From the NCBI RefSeq assembly GCF_011392115.1, contig NZ_JAAJBT010000008.1, positions 17,431 to 81,430 on the forward strand: 64,000 bases of DNA. The letters are read 5' to 3'. Position 1 is the stretch's first letter, and each line of letters opens with the position of its first letter. Positions 16,562 through 25,737 of the stretch are shown here, piece by piece. The position numbers were made by a program, and so were the translations under genes. Below the pieces are notes generated by a model that saw nothing but the letters and a program-made list of their open reading frames with translations, made no database searches and was not told the DNA's origin. Origin of the DNA: Flavobacterium difficile (GTDB lineage Bacteria > Bacteroidota > Bacteroidia > Flavobacteriales > Flavobacteriaceae).

Positions 16562-17431
16562 TTATTCATATAAATATAGATGAGTAATTTCAAGTTCGTT
16601 TTCTGTATTATATCTTTCTTGTTTTATTAATTCGTTGTTTTGATTATAGTAGTTTTTGGTTTTTACATCACCTCTAATTCCAGTTTCGTCTGGTTCCGTC
16701 ATTTCAATTAGACGGTTATTTTCATCATAAACAAATCTTATTTTACCAATACTACTACAAATATCACTAAAAGTATATTCGTTTTTCCATAGTCTTATAT
16801 AATCATAATTCCCTTTTTCAAAACATTCTCTAAATTCTTCCCAGATTAATTCATCGTTTTGGAATAATTTAATTTTGGTTAGTAAACCATCATAATTATA
16901 AAAATACAAATATCTTTTTTGACGATTATATTCTTTTTCATCAACAATACTTTCTATTTTTTGACCTTTTGAATTATAGATTAATTTTTCTTCTAATATT
17001 GTTTCCCAAGAAGGATTTTTTTCAAAATCTTCATCATCTAATAAGCAATCTTCATGGTTTTTTTGTTTTTTTAATCTTTTTTCAAAGCTTTTAACTATTG
17101 TTTTTTCTAAGTAGTTTTTATTATTATAATCTAACTCTATTATTTGCTTTTTAACTGAATTTCTATGACTTGTTTCAGTTTTTATTAATAGACTATCTCT
17201 ATAATAATTATTTTCAATATAATCTGTTATAGCACTTAAACGCGAAAATTTAAAATCAATTGTTTCTTCATAAATTATTAAATTTCTATCATTAAATTTT
17301 ACAATTTTACTAATGTGACCATTTGTACTATCATTTTCAGCAAATTGATAAATTTTATAATTTCTTTTCTGTTGAGAAAATGAAACATAATTTATAAAGC
17401 ATAGTAATAGAATTAATATTGTCTTTTTCAT
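16562..17431 (-). CDS. Cassette gene: secreted protein with YD/RHS-like repeats
   Basis: 289 residues from the ATG at 17431 (MKKTILILLLCFINYVSFSQ). The longer frame to 17509 reads through site E24 and is rejected. Signal peptide about 1-19. The chain contains loosely spaced Y-D/N repeats of the toxin/RHS sort (LIYNSKGQKIESIV, YFYNYDGLLTKIKLF, FVYDENNRLIEMTEP, NYYNQNNELIKQERY), each a beta-hairpin. Such isolated short YD-repeat proteins are frequent in Flavobacteria and usually uncharacterised; no toxin domain or T9SS sorting domain is visible. Sole gene of its cassette. Confidence 0.7.
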   Translation of the reverse strand: MKKTILILLLCFINYVSFSQQKRNYKIYQFAENDSTNGHISKIVKFNDRNLIIYEETIDFKFSRLSAITDYIENNYYRDSLLIKTETSHRNSVKKQIIELDYNNKNYLEKTIVKSFEKRLKKQKNHEDCLLDDEDFEKNPSWETILEEKLIYNSKGQKIESIVDEKEYNRQKRYLYFYNYDGLLTKIKLFQNDELIWEEFRECFEKGNYDYIRLWKNEYTFSDICSSIGKIRFVYDENNRLIEMTEPDETGIRGDVKTKNYYNQNNELIKQERYNTENELEITHLYLYE

Positions 17432-17454
17432 TTTGTTTTTTAAAAATTGCTGGT

Positions 17455-17578
17455 AACGTTCCGGCGCTTGGCGAGGTTGCGAGCTTCGGAACTGATTATT
17501 TTCTATCAAAGATAAAATTTCTTGCGATAAATAAACGTGAATTTACCACAAAATTCGCAATCTTGCCAAACGCTTGTT
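17455..17578 (-). repeat. attC-like site E24, family II
   Basis: 124 nt. Belongs to the gene at 17593-18246 (tag AGGCGT / ACGCCT). Minus-strand TATCTTTG in the centre. Confidence 0.88.
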
Positions 17579-17592
17579 AGGCGTTCGTTTTT

Positions 17593-18246
17593 TTATCCAG
17601 CAATTCTAATTTGTTTAAATTTAATGTTTTCTCCATTTTCAATTTTGAAGTAATAAATTACATTATATTCTGATTTTTCTATAATCTCATTTTCTCCATC
17701 GTTAACTTTTATTGGACTTACTGTTGTCAAATTTAAGACTATCTCGTTGCTTTTTTTATAGTAATTTGCGTAAATTTTATATTTCGTATTTTTTTCTGTT
17801 AATTCGATAGTTTCATATTCGCCTTCATTGAATAGAATTTCACTTTTTATTTTCAATATTCCACTTATAAATAATTTTGTAAATATTTTGTCAAAATGCT
17901 TATCAAATTCAGATTCTGGAAATGGTGTAATTTTTTCTGTTAATTTTTTTAGAAACTCTTCATTTGCAATATTTTCCAAATACCAGATTTCGTTATTTTC
18001 ATTATAAATTGGAAAGTCAATAAATCTTTTCACTTTCACTTTGTTTTTTTGATATACTGCATTTCTAAAATCTCTAAAATTTTCAATTAAAATATTTATA
18101 TCAGTTTTCGGTTCAATATTAATATTTTCGGTTTTTGAAATTTTGAAATTATCTTTTTTTTCTGGCAGAGATTTTTTTTCTTCATTTTGTTTACAAGAAA
18201 TAAACAGAAAAATCAATAATATTGACAAACTTTTATAAATTCTCAT
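17593..18246 (-). CDS. Cassette gene: lipoprotein of unknown function
   Basis: 217 residues. The signal ends in lipobox FISC (Cys18), followed by a lysine/glutamate-rich linker to about residue 50. The mature domain (about 50-217) alternates helices and strands (VKVKRFIDFPIY, KYKIYANYYKKSNEIVLNL) in a way similar to the SnoaL/NTF2-like group, but no diagnostic motif is visible and I do not assign it. The start lies 55 nt from the cassette boundary, the longest leader among the coding cassettes. Confidence 0.66.
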   Translation of the reverse strand: MRIYKSLSILLIFLFISCKQNEEKKSLPEKKDNFKISKTENINIEPKTDINILIENFRDFRNAVYQKNKVKVKRFIDFPIYNENNEIWYLENIANEEFLKKLTEKITPFPESEFDKHFDKIFTKLFISGILKIKSEILFNEGEYETIELTEKNTKYKIYANYYKKSNEIVLNLTTVSPIKVNDGENEIIEKSEYNVIYYFKIENGENIKFKQIRIAG

Positions 18247-18301
18247 CTTTTATTTTTCTTAATTGTTCTTTTGTTTTCGGTCGTTCTACAAAATGACGCC
18301 T

Positions 18302-18424
18302 AACGTTCCGCGGCTTGCTGAAGTGGCGACTTCGTAACCGCTTATTTTCTTTCAAATATAATATTTCTTGCGGAAAGTAAACGTGATTTTAAAGAAAAAG
18401 TCGCCATTTTAGCAAACCGCTGTT
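18302..18424 (-). repeat. attC-like site E25, family I
   Basis: 123 nt. Belongs to the family C cassette at 18425-18786 (tag AACCGC / GCGGTT). Minus-strand TATATTTG in the centre. Confidence 0.85.
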
Positions 18425-18786
18425 AACCGCTGGCAAAACTTTCGCAATTCAGTTTTTCTTTCTGTATTTCTCGCAAAACTTTTCACGATTCAGATTTCAC
18501 CGTTCTGTATTTAACGTAAAACTTTTCTCGATTCAGTTTTCATCGTTCTGTATTTCTCGTAAAACTTTTCACAATTCAGTTTTCAACGTTCTGTATTTCT
18601 TGCAAAACTTTTCACGATTCGGTTTTTAACTTTCTGAAATTTTCGCAATACTTTTCACGATTCAGTTTTCATCGTTCTATATTTTCCATAAGATTTTCAA
18701 GTTTTCGTAAATCAATATTTCATATTTTTACTCAAAAAAATAATTAAATTCAATCATTCACGAATCGTTCAAAATTGCTTGCGGTT
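18425..18786 (-). repeat. Non-coding tandem-repeat cassette, family C (short form)
   Basis: 362 nt, about five ~43-bp units against eight at 986 and six at 4450, ending with the same AT-rich block and GCTTGCGGTT. No credible ORF. Confidence 0.8.
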
Positions 18787-18910
18787 AACGTTCCGGCGCT
18801 TGGCGAGGTTGCGAACTTCGGAACTGATTATTTTCTGTTAAAGATAAAATTTCTTGCGAAATGTAAACGTGTATTTACTACAAAATTCGCAATCTTGCCA
18901 AACGCCTGTT
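18787..18910 (-). repeat. attC-like site E26, family II
   Basis: 124 nt. Belongs to the gene at 18926-19309 (tag AGCGGC / GCCGCT). Minus-strand TATCTTTA in the centre. Confidence 0.87.
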
Positions 18911-18925
18911 AGCGGCTGTGCGTGA

Positions 18926-19309
18926 TTATTTGCAAAAGTTTGATTTAAATTTGCCTTGTTCGTATTCGTATAAAATTTCTCTTTGCTCAAATATATCCGA
19001 ATCTAAATTCGCCTCAGATATGTTTTTATATTTTATTTTTAAATGGTTTTCATTTACGAAATTCTTCCATATTTTAAGTTCTTCACTTGTTGGAAAATAA
19101 ACTATTCCAACATAAGTTCCATCGTACTTTTTTGGATAAATACCAGTTAGGCATGCGATTGAATTTGGCAGTTTAATATTGTATCCATATCCTTTCTCAA
19201 TCTGTTCGATTTGCGATATAATTTCGTCTGCTGCGTTTTTATATTTTTGATTCTGTGAAAAACCAACTCCAAAAAAAATAAGAAATATATATGTGTAAAT
19301 TCTATTCAT
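18926..19309 (-). CDS. Cassette gene: small secreted protein of unknown function
   Basis: 127 residues from the ATG at 19309 (MNRIYTYIFLIFFGVGFSQ); an upstream in-frame ATG at 19342 would start within the cassette leader and precede the signal peptide, so it is not used. Signal peptide about 1-18. The mature protein has two cysteines (one near the middle in ACLTGIYP, one at NFCK near the end) that could pair. No family recognised. Sole gene of its cassette. Confidence 0.62.
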   Translation of the reverse strand: MNRIYTYIFLIFFGVGFSQNQKYKNAADEIISQIEQIEKGYGYNIKLPNSIACLTGIYPKKYDGTYVGIVYFPTSEELKIWKNFVNENHLKIKYKNISEANLDSDIFEQREILYEYEQGKFKSNFCK

Positions 19310-19349
19310 TTTATATAATTTTATGCAGTTCTGCGGTCGCATTGCCGCT

Positions 19350-19472
19350 AACGTTTCGCGGCTTGCTGAAGTGGCGACTTCGTAACCGCTTATTTTCTTT
19401 CAAATATAATGTTTCTTGCGAAAAGTGAACGTGATTTTAAAGAAAAAGTCGCCATTTTAGCAAACCGCTGTT
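19350..19472 (-). repeat. attC-like site E27, family I
   Basis: 123 nt. Belongs to the 21-bp minisatellite cassette (tag GGGCGT / ACGCCC). The bulge reads GTTTC, as in E6. Minus-strand TATATTTG in the centre. Confidence 0.85.
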
Positions 19473-19945
19473 GGGCGTTCGGTTTTTTCAGTTGTTGTTT
19501 ATCTAAATTAGTTAGTAATATTTATTTCTACTGTTGCTATAATTTTTTTCGCGCATTCAATATTTCTTTTCGCGCATTGAATATTTCTTTTCGCGCATCG
19601 AATATTTCTTTTCGCGCATTGAATATTTCTTTTCGCGCATTGAGTATTTCTTTTCGCGCATCAAATATTTCTTTTCGCGCATTGAATATTTCTTTTCGCG
19701 CATCGAATATTTCTTTTCGCGCATTGAGTATTTCTTTTTGCGCATTGAATATTTCTTTTCGCGCATCGAATATTTCTTTTCGCGCATTGAGTATTTCTTT
19801 TCGCGGTTCCTATAATACTTTCCGCGGTCGTTATATTTCTTTTTTTGGTTATTAATAAAATAATCGTGAATTGTTATTTTTCTATGCTAAACTTTAATCT
19901 TCTTTAAGGATTTCTCTCTTTTTACGTTCAGCGAAACTGACGCCC
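19473..19945 (-). repeat. Non-coding cassette, family F, built on a 21-bp minisatellite
   Basis: The core (19549-19803) is about twelve tandem copies of a 21-bp unit of the form TTCGCGCATTGAATATTTCTT. Position 11-13 toggles between TTG and TCG/TCA in successive copies. Flanks are AT-rich with no ORF. Because 21 is a multiple of three, both strands show open frames (minus: MREKKYS repeats), but one unit variant creates a TGA and there is no non-repeat coding sequence, so I treat it as non-coding. Carries a family I site like the other geneless cassettes. Confidence 0.78.
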
Positions 19946-20069
19946 AACGTTCCGGCGCTTGGCGAGGTTGCGAACTTCGGAACCGATTATTTTCTATCAA
20001 AGATAAAATTTCTTGCGAGAAATAAACGTGAATTTACTACAAAATTCGCAATCTTGCCAAACGCTTGTT
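19946..20069 (-). repeat. attC-like site E28, family II
   Basis: 124 nt. Belongs to the gene at 20083-20598 (tag GTGCGT / ACGCAC). Minus-strand TATCTTTG in the centre. Confidence 0.88.
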
Positions 20070-20082
20070 GTGCGTAGTGTTT

Positions 20083-20598
20083 TTATTTATCAGTTATAAG
20101 TTCAATTTCTTTTTCATTTTTCAGCAACCAATTTTTTGCGACTTCTATTATAATCTGATTAATATTATGCCTATTTGCATTTTCCCAATAATGACTATAT
20201 TCTTCACCAAAATTAAAATCATCCCAAGCCCAATAGAGCAATGAAAAATCAAAAAGATTAGCATAGTCATCATTATCTTGGCAAAAAGTATGTATTAGTT
20301 TTAGGTTTTGCTCAATATTTTCGGATTCGGTTATTTTCTTTATGTAATAAGTACTATAACTCAAAATTGCATCATCATCATCTAAAGCCTTTATGTTTAA
20401 TTCATTTAAAGCTTTTTTTAGATATTCTATGACCTCAAAGTATTGACTTGGTTTAGATATTCCAGCTAAAATCAATAAATTTTCAGAATAATGTTCTAAT
20501 AATAACATTTCATAAGCCCAATCAATACAATCGTCAGAATTAAAATTTTCGATTTCTGAAAAAGCAACTATTTTATATGTTAAATCACTAAATTTCAT
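20083..20598 (-). CDS. Cassette gene: acidic helical cytoplasmic protein of unknown function
   Basis: 171 residues, no signal peptide, strongly acidic (DDDDAIL, EIENFNSDDCIDWAYEML) and mostly helical, with LLILAGISKPSQYFEVIEYL as the most distinctive segment. The size, charge and W/Y content resemble small immunity-type proteins that accompany polymorphic toxins, but no toxin is in this cassette and the comparison is only impressionistic. Sole gene of its cassette, starting 32 nt from the boundary. Confidence 0.62.
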   Translation of the reverse strand: MKFSDLTYKIVAFSEIENFNSDDCIDWAYEMLLLEHYSENLLILAGISKPSQYFEVIEYLKKALNELNIKALDDDDAILSYSTYYIKKITESENIEQNLKLIHTFCQDNDDYANLFDFSLLYWAWDDFNFGEEYSHYWENANRHNINQIIIEVAKNWLLKNEKEIELITDK

Positions 20599-20630
20599 TT
20601 ATTTACGATTTTTTCAGCAACATTACGCAC

Positions 20631-20753
20631 AACGTTCCGGCGCTTGGCGAGGTTGCGAACTTCGGAACCGATTTTTTTCTGTTAAAGATAAAATTTCTTG
20701 CGAAATATAAACGTGTATTTACTACAAAATTCGCAATCTTGCCAAACGCCTGT
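20631..20753 (-). repeat. attC-like site E29, family II
   Basis: 123 nt (one base shorter in the centre). Belongs to the lipoprotein gene at 20772-21572 (tag GTATGC / GCATAC). Minus-strand TATCTTTA in the centre. Confidence 0.87.
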
Positions 20754-20771
20754 TGTATGCAGTATGTATTT

Positions 20772-21572
20772 TCAAAACCAATTCCAATTGTATTCTAAGT
20801 CTTTCTTTTGGTCTTCTGAAAATGTTACTATTTCATAATAATATTCTTTGCCTTTAGAATCTTTTTGAAGTTGAAACTTTCCATTGGAATTCAATGAATA
20901 AATTTTACTAATAATATGAACTGGAGTAGCTCCGTGATAATCTCCTTTGTAATTAGTTGAAATATAGCTTAATTTTTTATTGAATGGGAATTTATAGAAA
21001 TCCAAATCTGCTCCCCTAAAATTTTCAAAAAGATTTAATTGATTTTTATTTTGATCATAAATCAAGTAATCTGTTACACCACTGCCAAGTCCAGTTCCTG
21101 GTCTTGAAATGAATTCTAAAAAAAACACATTATTAGAATTGAATTTATACATTTTCACTTTCTGAAGACTGTTGCAGAACATTTTATCGTTACCTCCGTC
21201 AGTAGGATTATTTATTATTTTAAGGTTTTCTGCTAAAATTTTGTTTGAATTTATTTTAATCCAATTAATATTTAAACTATCCTTTTTAAAAATCTGTATA
21301 TTGTTATTTCCAATTTTATAATTTTCTAACTGACTTATTTTATATTCAGTAACCAATGAATCAACTGGTTGAATTTTATATGTTTTTATCGATTCTAATA
21401 ACGCATTAAAATGCTTTTCTTTTAAAGAAATTTCTATATTCTTTTCAGCATTTATTTTATGATTTTCAACTTTTTGATTTTCTTTGGGTAAATTTAAAGA
21501 ATCATGATTTCTTGTTTTTTCCGAACAAGCTAAAATCTGAATAATAATTATTATGTATAATGTCTTTTTCAT
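20772..21572 (-). CDS. Cassette gene: lipoprotein of unknown function
   Basis: 266 residues. Short signal with lipobox ILAC (Cys16), then a polar linker to about residue 50. The remaining domain is beta-rich (FFLEFISRPGTGLGSGVTDY, LIYDQNKNQLNLFENF, KLSYISTNYKGDYHG) and may form a propeller or lipocalin-like sheet; no family recognised. Sole gene of its cassette, starting just 9 nt from the boundary, so its transcript must begin upstream, in or beyond site E30. Confidence 0.66.
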   Translation of the reverse strand: MKKTLYIIIIIQILACSEKTRNHDSLNLPKENQKVENHKINAEKNIEISLKEKHFNALLESIKTYKIQPVDSLVTEYKISQLENYKIGNNNIQIFKKDSLNINWIKINSNKILAENLKIINNPTDGGNDKMFCNSLQKVKMYKFNSNNVFFLEFISRPGTGLGSGVTDYLIYDQNKNQLNLFENFRGADLDFYKFPFNKKLSYISTNYKGDYHGATPVHIISKIYSLNSNGKFQLQKDSKGKEYYYEIVTFSEDQKKDLEYNWNWF

Positions 21573-21581
21573 ATTGCATAC

Positions 21582-21705
21582 AACGTTCCGGCGATTGGCG
21601 AGGTTGCGAACTTCGGAACTGATTATTTTCTATCAAAGATAAAATTTCTTGCGAGAAATAAACGTGAATTTACCACAAAATTCGCAATCTTGCCAAACGC
21701 CTGTT
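21582..21705 (-). repeat. attC-like site E30, family II
   Basis: 124 nt. Belongs to the gene at 21716-22399 (tag GTAGGC / GCCTAC). One arm base differs (GGCGATTGGC). Minus-strand TATCTTTG in the centre. Confidence 0.87.
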
Positions 21706-21715
21706 GTAGGCAGTA

Positions 21716-22399
21716 TTATTTGCAATTCTTGAGTTTAACCTCTCTTATTGAATCAAATTTGGCAACATATTTCCAGCCATATTTTTCCTCCAAATCCTTG
21801 TAAGTGCTCACTTCAAATTCTTGATAGTTTACAGATTCATTTTTGTTGTTCACTATGGTTCCGCTTGTTCCCCAACCAAAAATTCCTATTTTATTGCGTG
21901 ATGGCTCATGTGAATTTTTTTCTATTGTATATACTTCATTAAAATCTCGAACGTCCATTTTATCGATTAACTCTTTGTTTTTTTGTTTATCAACATAGTA
22001 GTAAGTGTGATCGATATAACCAGATTTGTATTCATTTGCTATGATTAGAATTCCATCTTTCGGAATATTATAAGTTATTGTGTCATTTTCCACTTTCAAT
22101 TCTATACCACATTTCTGTCCATAAACAATATTTACAGTTCCTCTGTATTCTTCAGGTATCAAAAAAACTTCTTTAGGTAAAGTATCTATTTTTATACAGA
22201 TATTTATAAATAATGGAATGAAAATTATTGGAAACAAAGTCCATAAAACTTTGAACTTTAATACATTTTTTGAAAACCATATAAAAATAATACCAATTCC
22301 AAGTAAAATTAAAGGAATGAAATAGTAATAAATTAAACCTGGTACGAATCCAATTCCAATTGTACATAAAATAATTATAAATACTCCTAATTTATACAT
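21716..22399 (-). CDS. Cassette gene: membrane-anchored protein of unknown function
   Basis: 227 residues. Three hydrophobic segments lie in the first ~75 residues (about 4-20, 23-43, 51-69), followed by a ~150-residue soluble domain with strands such as YRGTVNIVYGQKCGIELKV, DGILIIANEY and IGIFGWGTSG. The topology suggests a small membrane anchor with an extracytoplasmic beta domain. No family recognised. Sole gene of its cassette, starting 37 nt from the boundary. Confidence 0.66.
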   Translation of the reverse strand: MYKLGVFIIILCTIGIGFVPGLIYYYFIPLILLGIGIIFIWFSKNVLKFKVLWTLFPIIFIPLFINICIKIDTLPKEVFLIPEEYRGTVNIVYGQKCGIELKVENDTITYNIPKDGILIIANEYKSGYIDHTYYYVDKQKNKELIDKMDVRDFNEVYTIEKNSHEPSRNKIGIFGWGTSGTIVNNKNESVNYQEFEVSTYKDLEEKYGWKYVAKFDSIREVKLKNCK

Positions 22400-22435
22400 T
22401 TCGTCTTTTAAATTCAGGGTTCAAATATTGCCTAC

Positions 22436-22559
22436 AACGTTCCGGCGCTTGGCGAGGTTGCGAGCTACGGAACAGATTATTTTCTATCAAAGATAAAATT
22501 TCTTGCGAGAAATAAACGTGTATTTACTACAAAATTCGCAATCTTGCCAAACGCCTGTT
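22436..22559 (-). repeat. attC-like site E31, family II
   Basis: 124 nt. Belongs to the gene at 22572-23570 (tag ATAAGC / GCTTAT). Minus-strand TATCTTTG in the centre. Confidence 0.88.
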
Positions 22560-22571
22560 ATAAGCAGCCTA

Positions 22572-23570
22572 CTAATTTAGTTTCATTTCTTCCTCAAATA
22601 GATAACTATTTTTATCAATTTTTATTTTTTCAACATAGCTATCAAATTTTGGGTTTGGATTTTTTATTATTGCAATGTAAAGATTCCTCGAAAGTGTTTC
22701 TTTTCTAAACTTATTTTTCACTTTAATTGTTTTGTCAAATAAATCAAAAGTTTCCTTTTCGTCAGGGAAAAAAGTCAAAGTTTTGAATATTATTCTCCAT
22801 TTTGGATAATTATAAAATTTATCTTTCCATTCTTTTTTGAATACTTTAGTTACTGAATTATATAAACTCTTATCAGGAAAGTTTTGAATCGCTAACAAAC
22901 CATAAGTTTCAGTATTTTTATTTTCAAAATAACTCAAGATTATACTTAAATCATTTTTATTTTGATATTTGGCAAGTTTTATTAATGATTCAGGAAATTT
23001 TTTTTCGGTCGCTATTTTTCTAATTAATTGATAATTATCGTTATTCTCTTCTAGATTTTTTATTAGACTATTTTTATAATTAGAGTTTGAATTAACATCA
23101 TGTAAAATAAGGTTTTCAATATACTTAATATATTCGGTTAAATTTTCCGAATTACTTTTTCTTAATTTTTCTATTAATACTGAAATATATTCATCGCCTA
23201 AATTAGATTTGTAAAAATTATCAAAATTAAATTCTATTGGAGTTTTATTATTTATGTTATCCAGTAATATTTTTTTTCCATCTGATATATTTAGTTCACA
23301 CAATAAATAGAAAGAAGTTAATGAAATTGAATTCGAATTATTATCAAGTTTATCAATTAATGTATTTTTATAAAGTGTCGAATCAATCTTTTTGAGATTT
23401 GTAATATTACTTAGATTTACAACACTATCTAAGATTTTTATATAATTGATTTCTATTTTCTTATTTATTTCAATTTGTTTTGAGATTTTCTCAATTTCAA
23501 AATCTAAATTTTGAGCAAAATTTAATTGAAAAAATAATAAAAGAAGTAGTTTATAATACGATTTTCTCAT
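22572..23570 (-). CDS. Cassette gene: secreted helical-repeat protein of unknown function
   Basis: 332 residues with a signal peptide (about 1-19, ending FAQN). The mature chain is Asn/Lys/Ile-rich and almost entirely helical, with repeated segments (IVNLSNITNLKKIDSTLYK, SLIKNLEENNDNYQLIRK, ESLIKLAKYQNKNDLSIIL) suggestive of a HEAT-like solenoid. No catalytic motif or family recognised. Third-longest gene of the array. Sole gene of its cassette, starting only 11 nt from the boundary. Confidence 0.66.
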   Translation of the reverse strand: MRKSYYKLLLLLFFQLNFAQNLDFEIEKISKQIEINKKIEINYIKILDSVVNLSNITNLKKIDSTLYKNTLIDKLDNNSNSISLTSFYLLCELNISDGKKILLDNINNKTPIEFNFDNFYKSNLGDEYISVLIEKLRKSNSENLTEYIKYIENLILHDVNSNSNYKNSLIKNLEENNDNYQLIRKIATEKKFPESLIKLAKYQNKNDLSIILSYFENKNTETYGLLAIQNFPDKSLYNSVTKVFKKEWKDKFYNYPKWRIIFKTLTFFPDEKETFDLFDKTIKVKNKFRKETLSRNLYIAIIKNPNPKFDSYVEKIKIDKNSYLFEEEMKLN

Positions 23571-23581
23571 AGGTTGCTTAT

Positions 23582-23705
23582 AACGTTCCGGCGCTTGGCG
23601 AGGTTGCGAGCTACGGAACTGATTATTTTCTGTTAAAGATAAAATTTCTTGCGAGAAATAAACGTGAATTTACTACAAAATTCGCAATCTTGCCAAACGC
23701 CTGTT
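23582..23705 (-). repeat. attC-like site E32, family II
   Basis: 124 nt. Belongs to the gene at 23717-24355 (tag AGTGGC / GCCACT). Minus-strand TATCTTTA in the centre. Confidence 0.87.
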
Positions 23706-23716
23706 AGTGGCAGTTT

Positions 23717-24355
23717 TTATCTTATTATTAATCCGTAATATCCTTTTATTAAACTTAATACCTCACCACTTATGGCGTCAATTTCGATAATTTCAGTTTC
23801 ACCACAGTCTTGACCATAAGCATTTTTACTTTTAGTCACTTTATTTATAGAATAATAGATGTGTTTTCCTTTTTTTTCATCAAATTTAAGTTTAGGTTTA
23901 GAAATTTCGAATCCTTTTTCTTTGAATGATTTTATTGCAATATTTTCTGCGTTTTCAATTGTTATAAAGTTTGAAGGTGAATTATTTTTAAGAAAATCAG
24001 GAATAAAATCAATTTTTATCGGCTCAATAAGGTTAAGTTTTTCATTAAGTTTTATCCAAAATCCAGTTTCAACGATTTGTAGTTCTTCACTTTGGAAATG
24101 ATATAAAACCCAAATTTCAGTTACTTTTTTTCGCAATACTCTTTTTGATAAAAATTTCCCTGTTGTATTATAATTATTATTTGTTTTGTATTTATAAAAT
24201 GAGCCTTCAGAAATCGTGAAATATTTAAAAAGATTTTCTCCAATAGTAGCAGTTAAAATACTATCAGTAGTTTTGATAATATTTTCTGTTTTTATTTTTT
24301 GAGAAAATATTGATAAAGGGAAAATTAAATAGACAAATAAAAATTTAAGTTTCAT
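23717..24355 (-). CDS. Cassette gene: secreted protein with a PepSY-like C-terminus
   Basis: 212 residues with a signal peptide (about 1-18, PLSIFSQ). The C-terminal ~85 residues read like a PepSY-type unit: ITIENAENIAIKSFKEKGFE (helix), a strand with KHIYYSINKV, and the closing turn IIEIDAISGEVLSLIKG (the D-x-x-S/T-G-E-V motif typical of PepSY). PepSY domains are often inhibitory or protein-binding in exported proteins. Sole gene of its cassette, starting 47 nt from the boundary. The domain call is by motif only. Confidence 0.62.
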   Translation of the reverse strand: MKLKFLFVYLIFPLSIFSQKIKTENIIKTTDSILTATIGENLFKYFTISEGSFYKYKTNNNYNTTGKFLSKRVLRKKVTEIWVLYHFQSEELQIVETGFWIKLNEKLNLIEPIKIDFIPDFLKNNSPSNFITIENAENIAIKSFKEKGFEISKPKLKFDEKKGKHIYYSINKVTKSKNAYGQDCGETEIIEIDAISGEVLSLIKGYYGLIIR

Positions 24356-24402
24356 AAGTTTTTGATTCAGTGTTTTCTAGATTTCGCGAGCGAATTGCCA
24401 CT

Positions 24403-24526
24403 AACGTTCCGGCGCTTGGCGAGGTTGCGAACTTCGGAACCGATTATTTTCTATCAAAGATAAAATTTCTTGCGAGAAATAAACGTGAATTTACTACAAA
24501 ATTCGCAATCTTGCCAAACGCCTGTT
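24403..24526 (-). repeat. attC-like site E33, family II
   Basis: 124 nt. Belongs to the WG-repeat gene (tag AGTGGT / ACCACT, one base different from E32's AGTGGC / GCCACT on both sides). Minus-strand TATCTTTG in the centre. Confidence 0.88.
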
Positions 24527-24540
24527 AGTGGTAGCTTTTT

Positions 24541-25560
24541 TTATAAGTAATCCATATGATTAGGTTTGTTTTGGTCAATTTTGTCTCCGTGAAAAGTAAA
24601 TACATCATATTCATTTCCTTCATTTTGTACAAATATGTAGCCTTTGACTTGATAAAAGTTTAAAAATATTTTATCGTATTCTATTGGGACAATTAATTTA
24701 TTATCAGAATTGTAAACACCCCATTTTCCACCTTTAATAGTCCACATATCAACTTGATATTCATCGTCAAAATACAATTCGCCTCCAATATTTACTGCAT
24801 ATAAATTATTGCTTATTTCTTCAACCCAATCATAATTACTTGGCAAAATAGTTTTTTCATTTTCATCTATAATTCCCCACTTCATATTTTTCAAAACTAA
24901 ATTCTCGCCATTATTTTCGAATTCAGGATTGCCTATCGCTATTTTAAAATGATTTTGATTTCTTAAAAAATCAATGTAGTCATATTTGTTTGGAATAATT
25001 GTATTGAAAGAAGAATCTATAATTCCCCATTTTCCAATATATTCTGTTATATCGGTGTCATAAGAATCTATTTTGGTTTCAATTGAATTTATAATAGATT
25101 TATGGTAATGGCAATTTTTTCCAGTTGGTGCGCCATATGTATTACTTTGTGTAAATAATATTTGATCAAATGGCAATTTTTCGATTTTTCCAGAATTAAA
25201 GTCAAACGAAAAAAGTTCGTTTTTTGTATTTCTTATTTGTGTCTTTTGGTCTTTAGTAATGGCATAAATGCTAATATATTCAAAATCCAATATTATGTCA
25301 TTTTCTATACTTAACAAACCACACATATTATCTTCTCTTCTTACGCTAAATACTTTTTCATCATTAATTCTCCAGCAATTTATGTCTATGTAAATTGGCT
25401 CTATTATAACTGAATATTTTTTGAAGCCAAAAAAATCATTTTCAACTTTTAAAACTCCTTTCTTTTTTTCGAAGTTTCTAAAAACAATTATGTCATCATA
25501 ATTAATATGATTTTTTATGTTATATTTTTTTAGAATAGTTTTGGAAAGTTCTACTGACAT
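24541..25560 (-). CDS. Cassette gene: WG-repeat protein
   Basis: 339 residues, no signal peptide. At least three clear WG repeats (KWGIIDSSFNTIIPNKYDYI, KWGIIDENEKTILPSNYDWV, KWGVYNSDNKLIVPIEYDKI), each about 25-30 residues with the W-G...I-P-x-x-Y-D pattern, plus degenerate ones in the N-terminal half (GVLKVENDFFGFKKYSVIIEP). WG repeats form beta-structures used for protein binding; in Bacteroidota they are widespread, with varied or unknown roles. Sole gene of its cassette. Confidence 0.78.
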   Translation of the reverse strand: MSVELSKTILKKYNIKNHINYDDIIVFRNFEKKKGVLKVENDFFGFKKYSVIIEPIYIDINCWRINDEKVFSVRREDNMCGLLSIENDIILDFEYISIYAITKDQKTQIRNTKNELFSFDFNSGKIEKLPFDQILFTQSNTYGAPTGKNCHYHKSIINSIETKIDSYDTDITEYIGKWGIIDSSFNTIIPNKYDYIDFLRNQNHFKIAIGNPEFENNGENLVLKNMKWGIIDENEKTILPSNYDWVEEISNNLYAVNIGGELYFDDEYQVDMWTIKGGKWGVYNSDNKLIVPIEYDKIFLNFYQVKGYIFVQNEGNEYDVFTFHGDKIDQNKPNHMDYL

Positions 25561-25613
25561 ATTGAATTTTTTAAAACATCTTTGATTCTTGATTCTGCGA
25601 TAAAGTTACCACT

Positions 25614-25737
25614 AACGTTCCGGCGCTTGGCGAGGTTGCGAGTTTCGGAACCGATTATTTTCTGTTAAAGATAAAATTTCTTGCGAAATGTAAACGTGAA
25701 TTTACCACAAAATTCGCAATCTTGCCAAACGCCTGTT
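25614..25737 (-). repeat. attC-like site E34, family II
   Basis: 124 nt. Belongs to the gene at 25736-26311 (tag AGGCGA / TCGCCT). Its opening TAA serves as the stop codon of that gene. Minus-strand TATCTTTA in the centre. Confidence 0.87.

Noticed and set aside
17432..17509. Longer start for the gene at 16562
   Set aside because: The extension is translated from site E24 and precedes a normal signal peptide.
19557..19787. MREKKYS repeat protein on the minus strand
   Set aside because: It is only the minisatellite read in frame; a unit variant gives TGA and there is no non-repeat coding sequence on either side.
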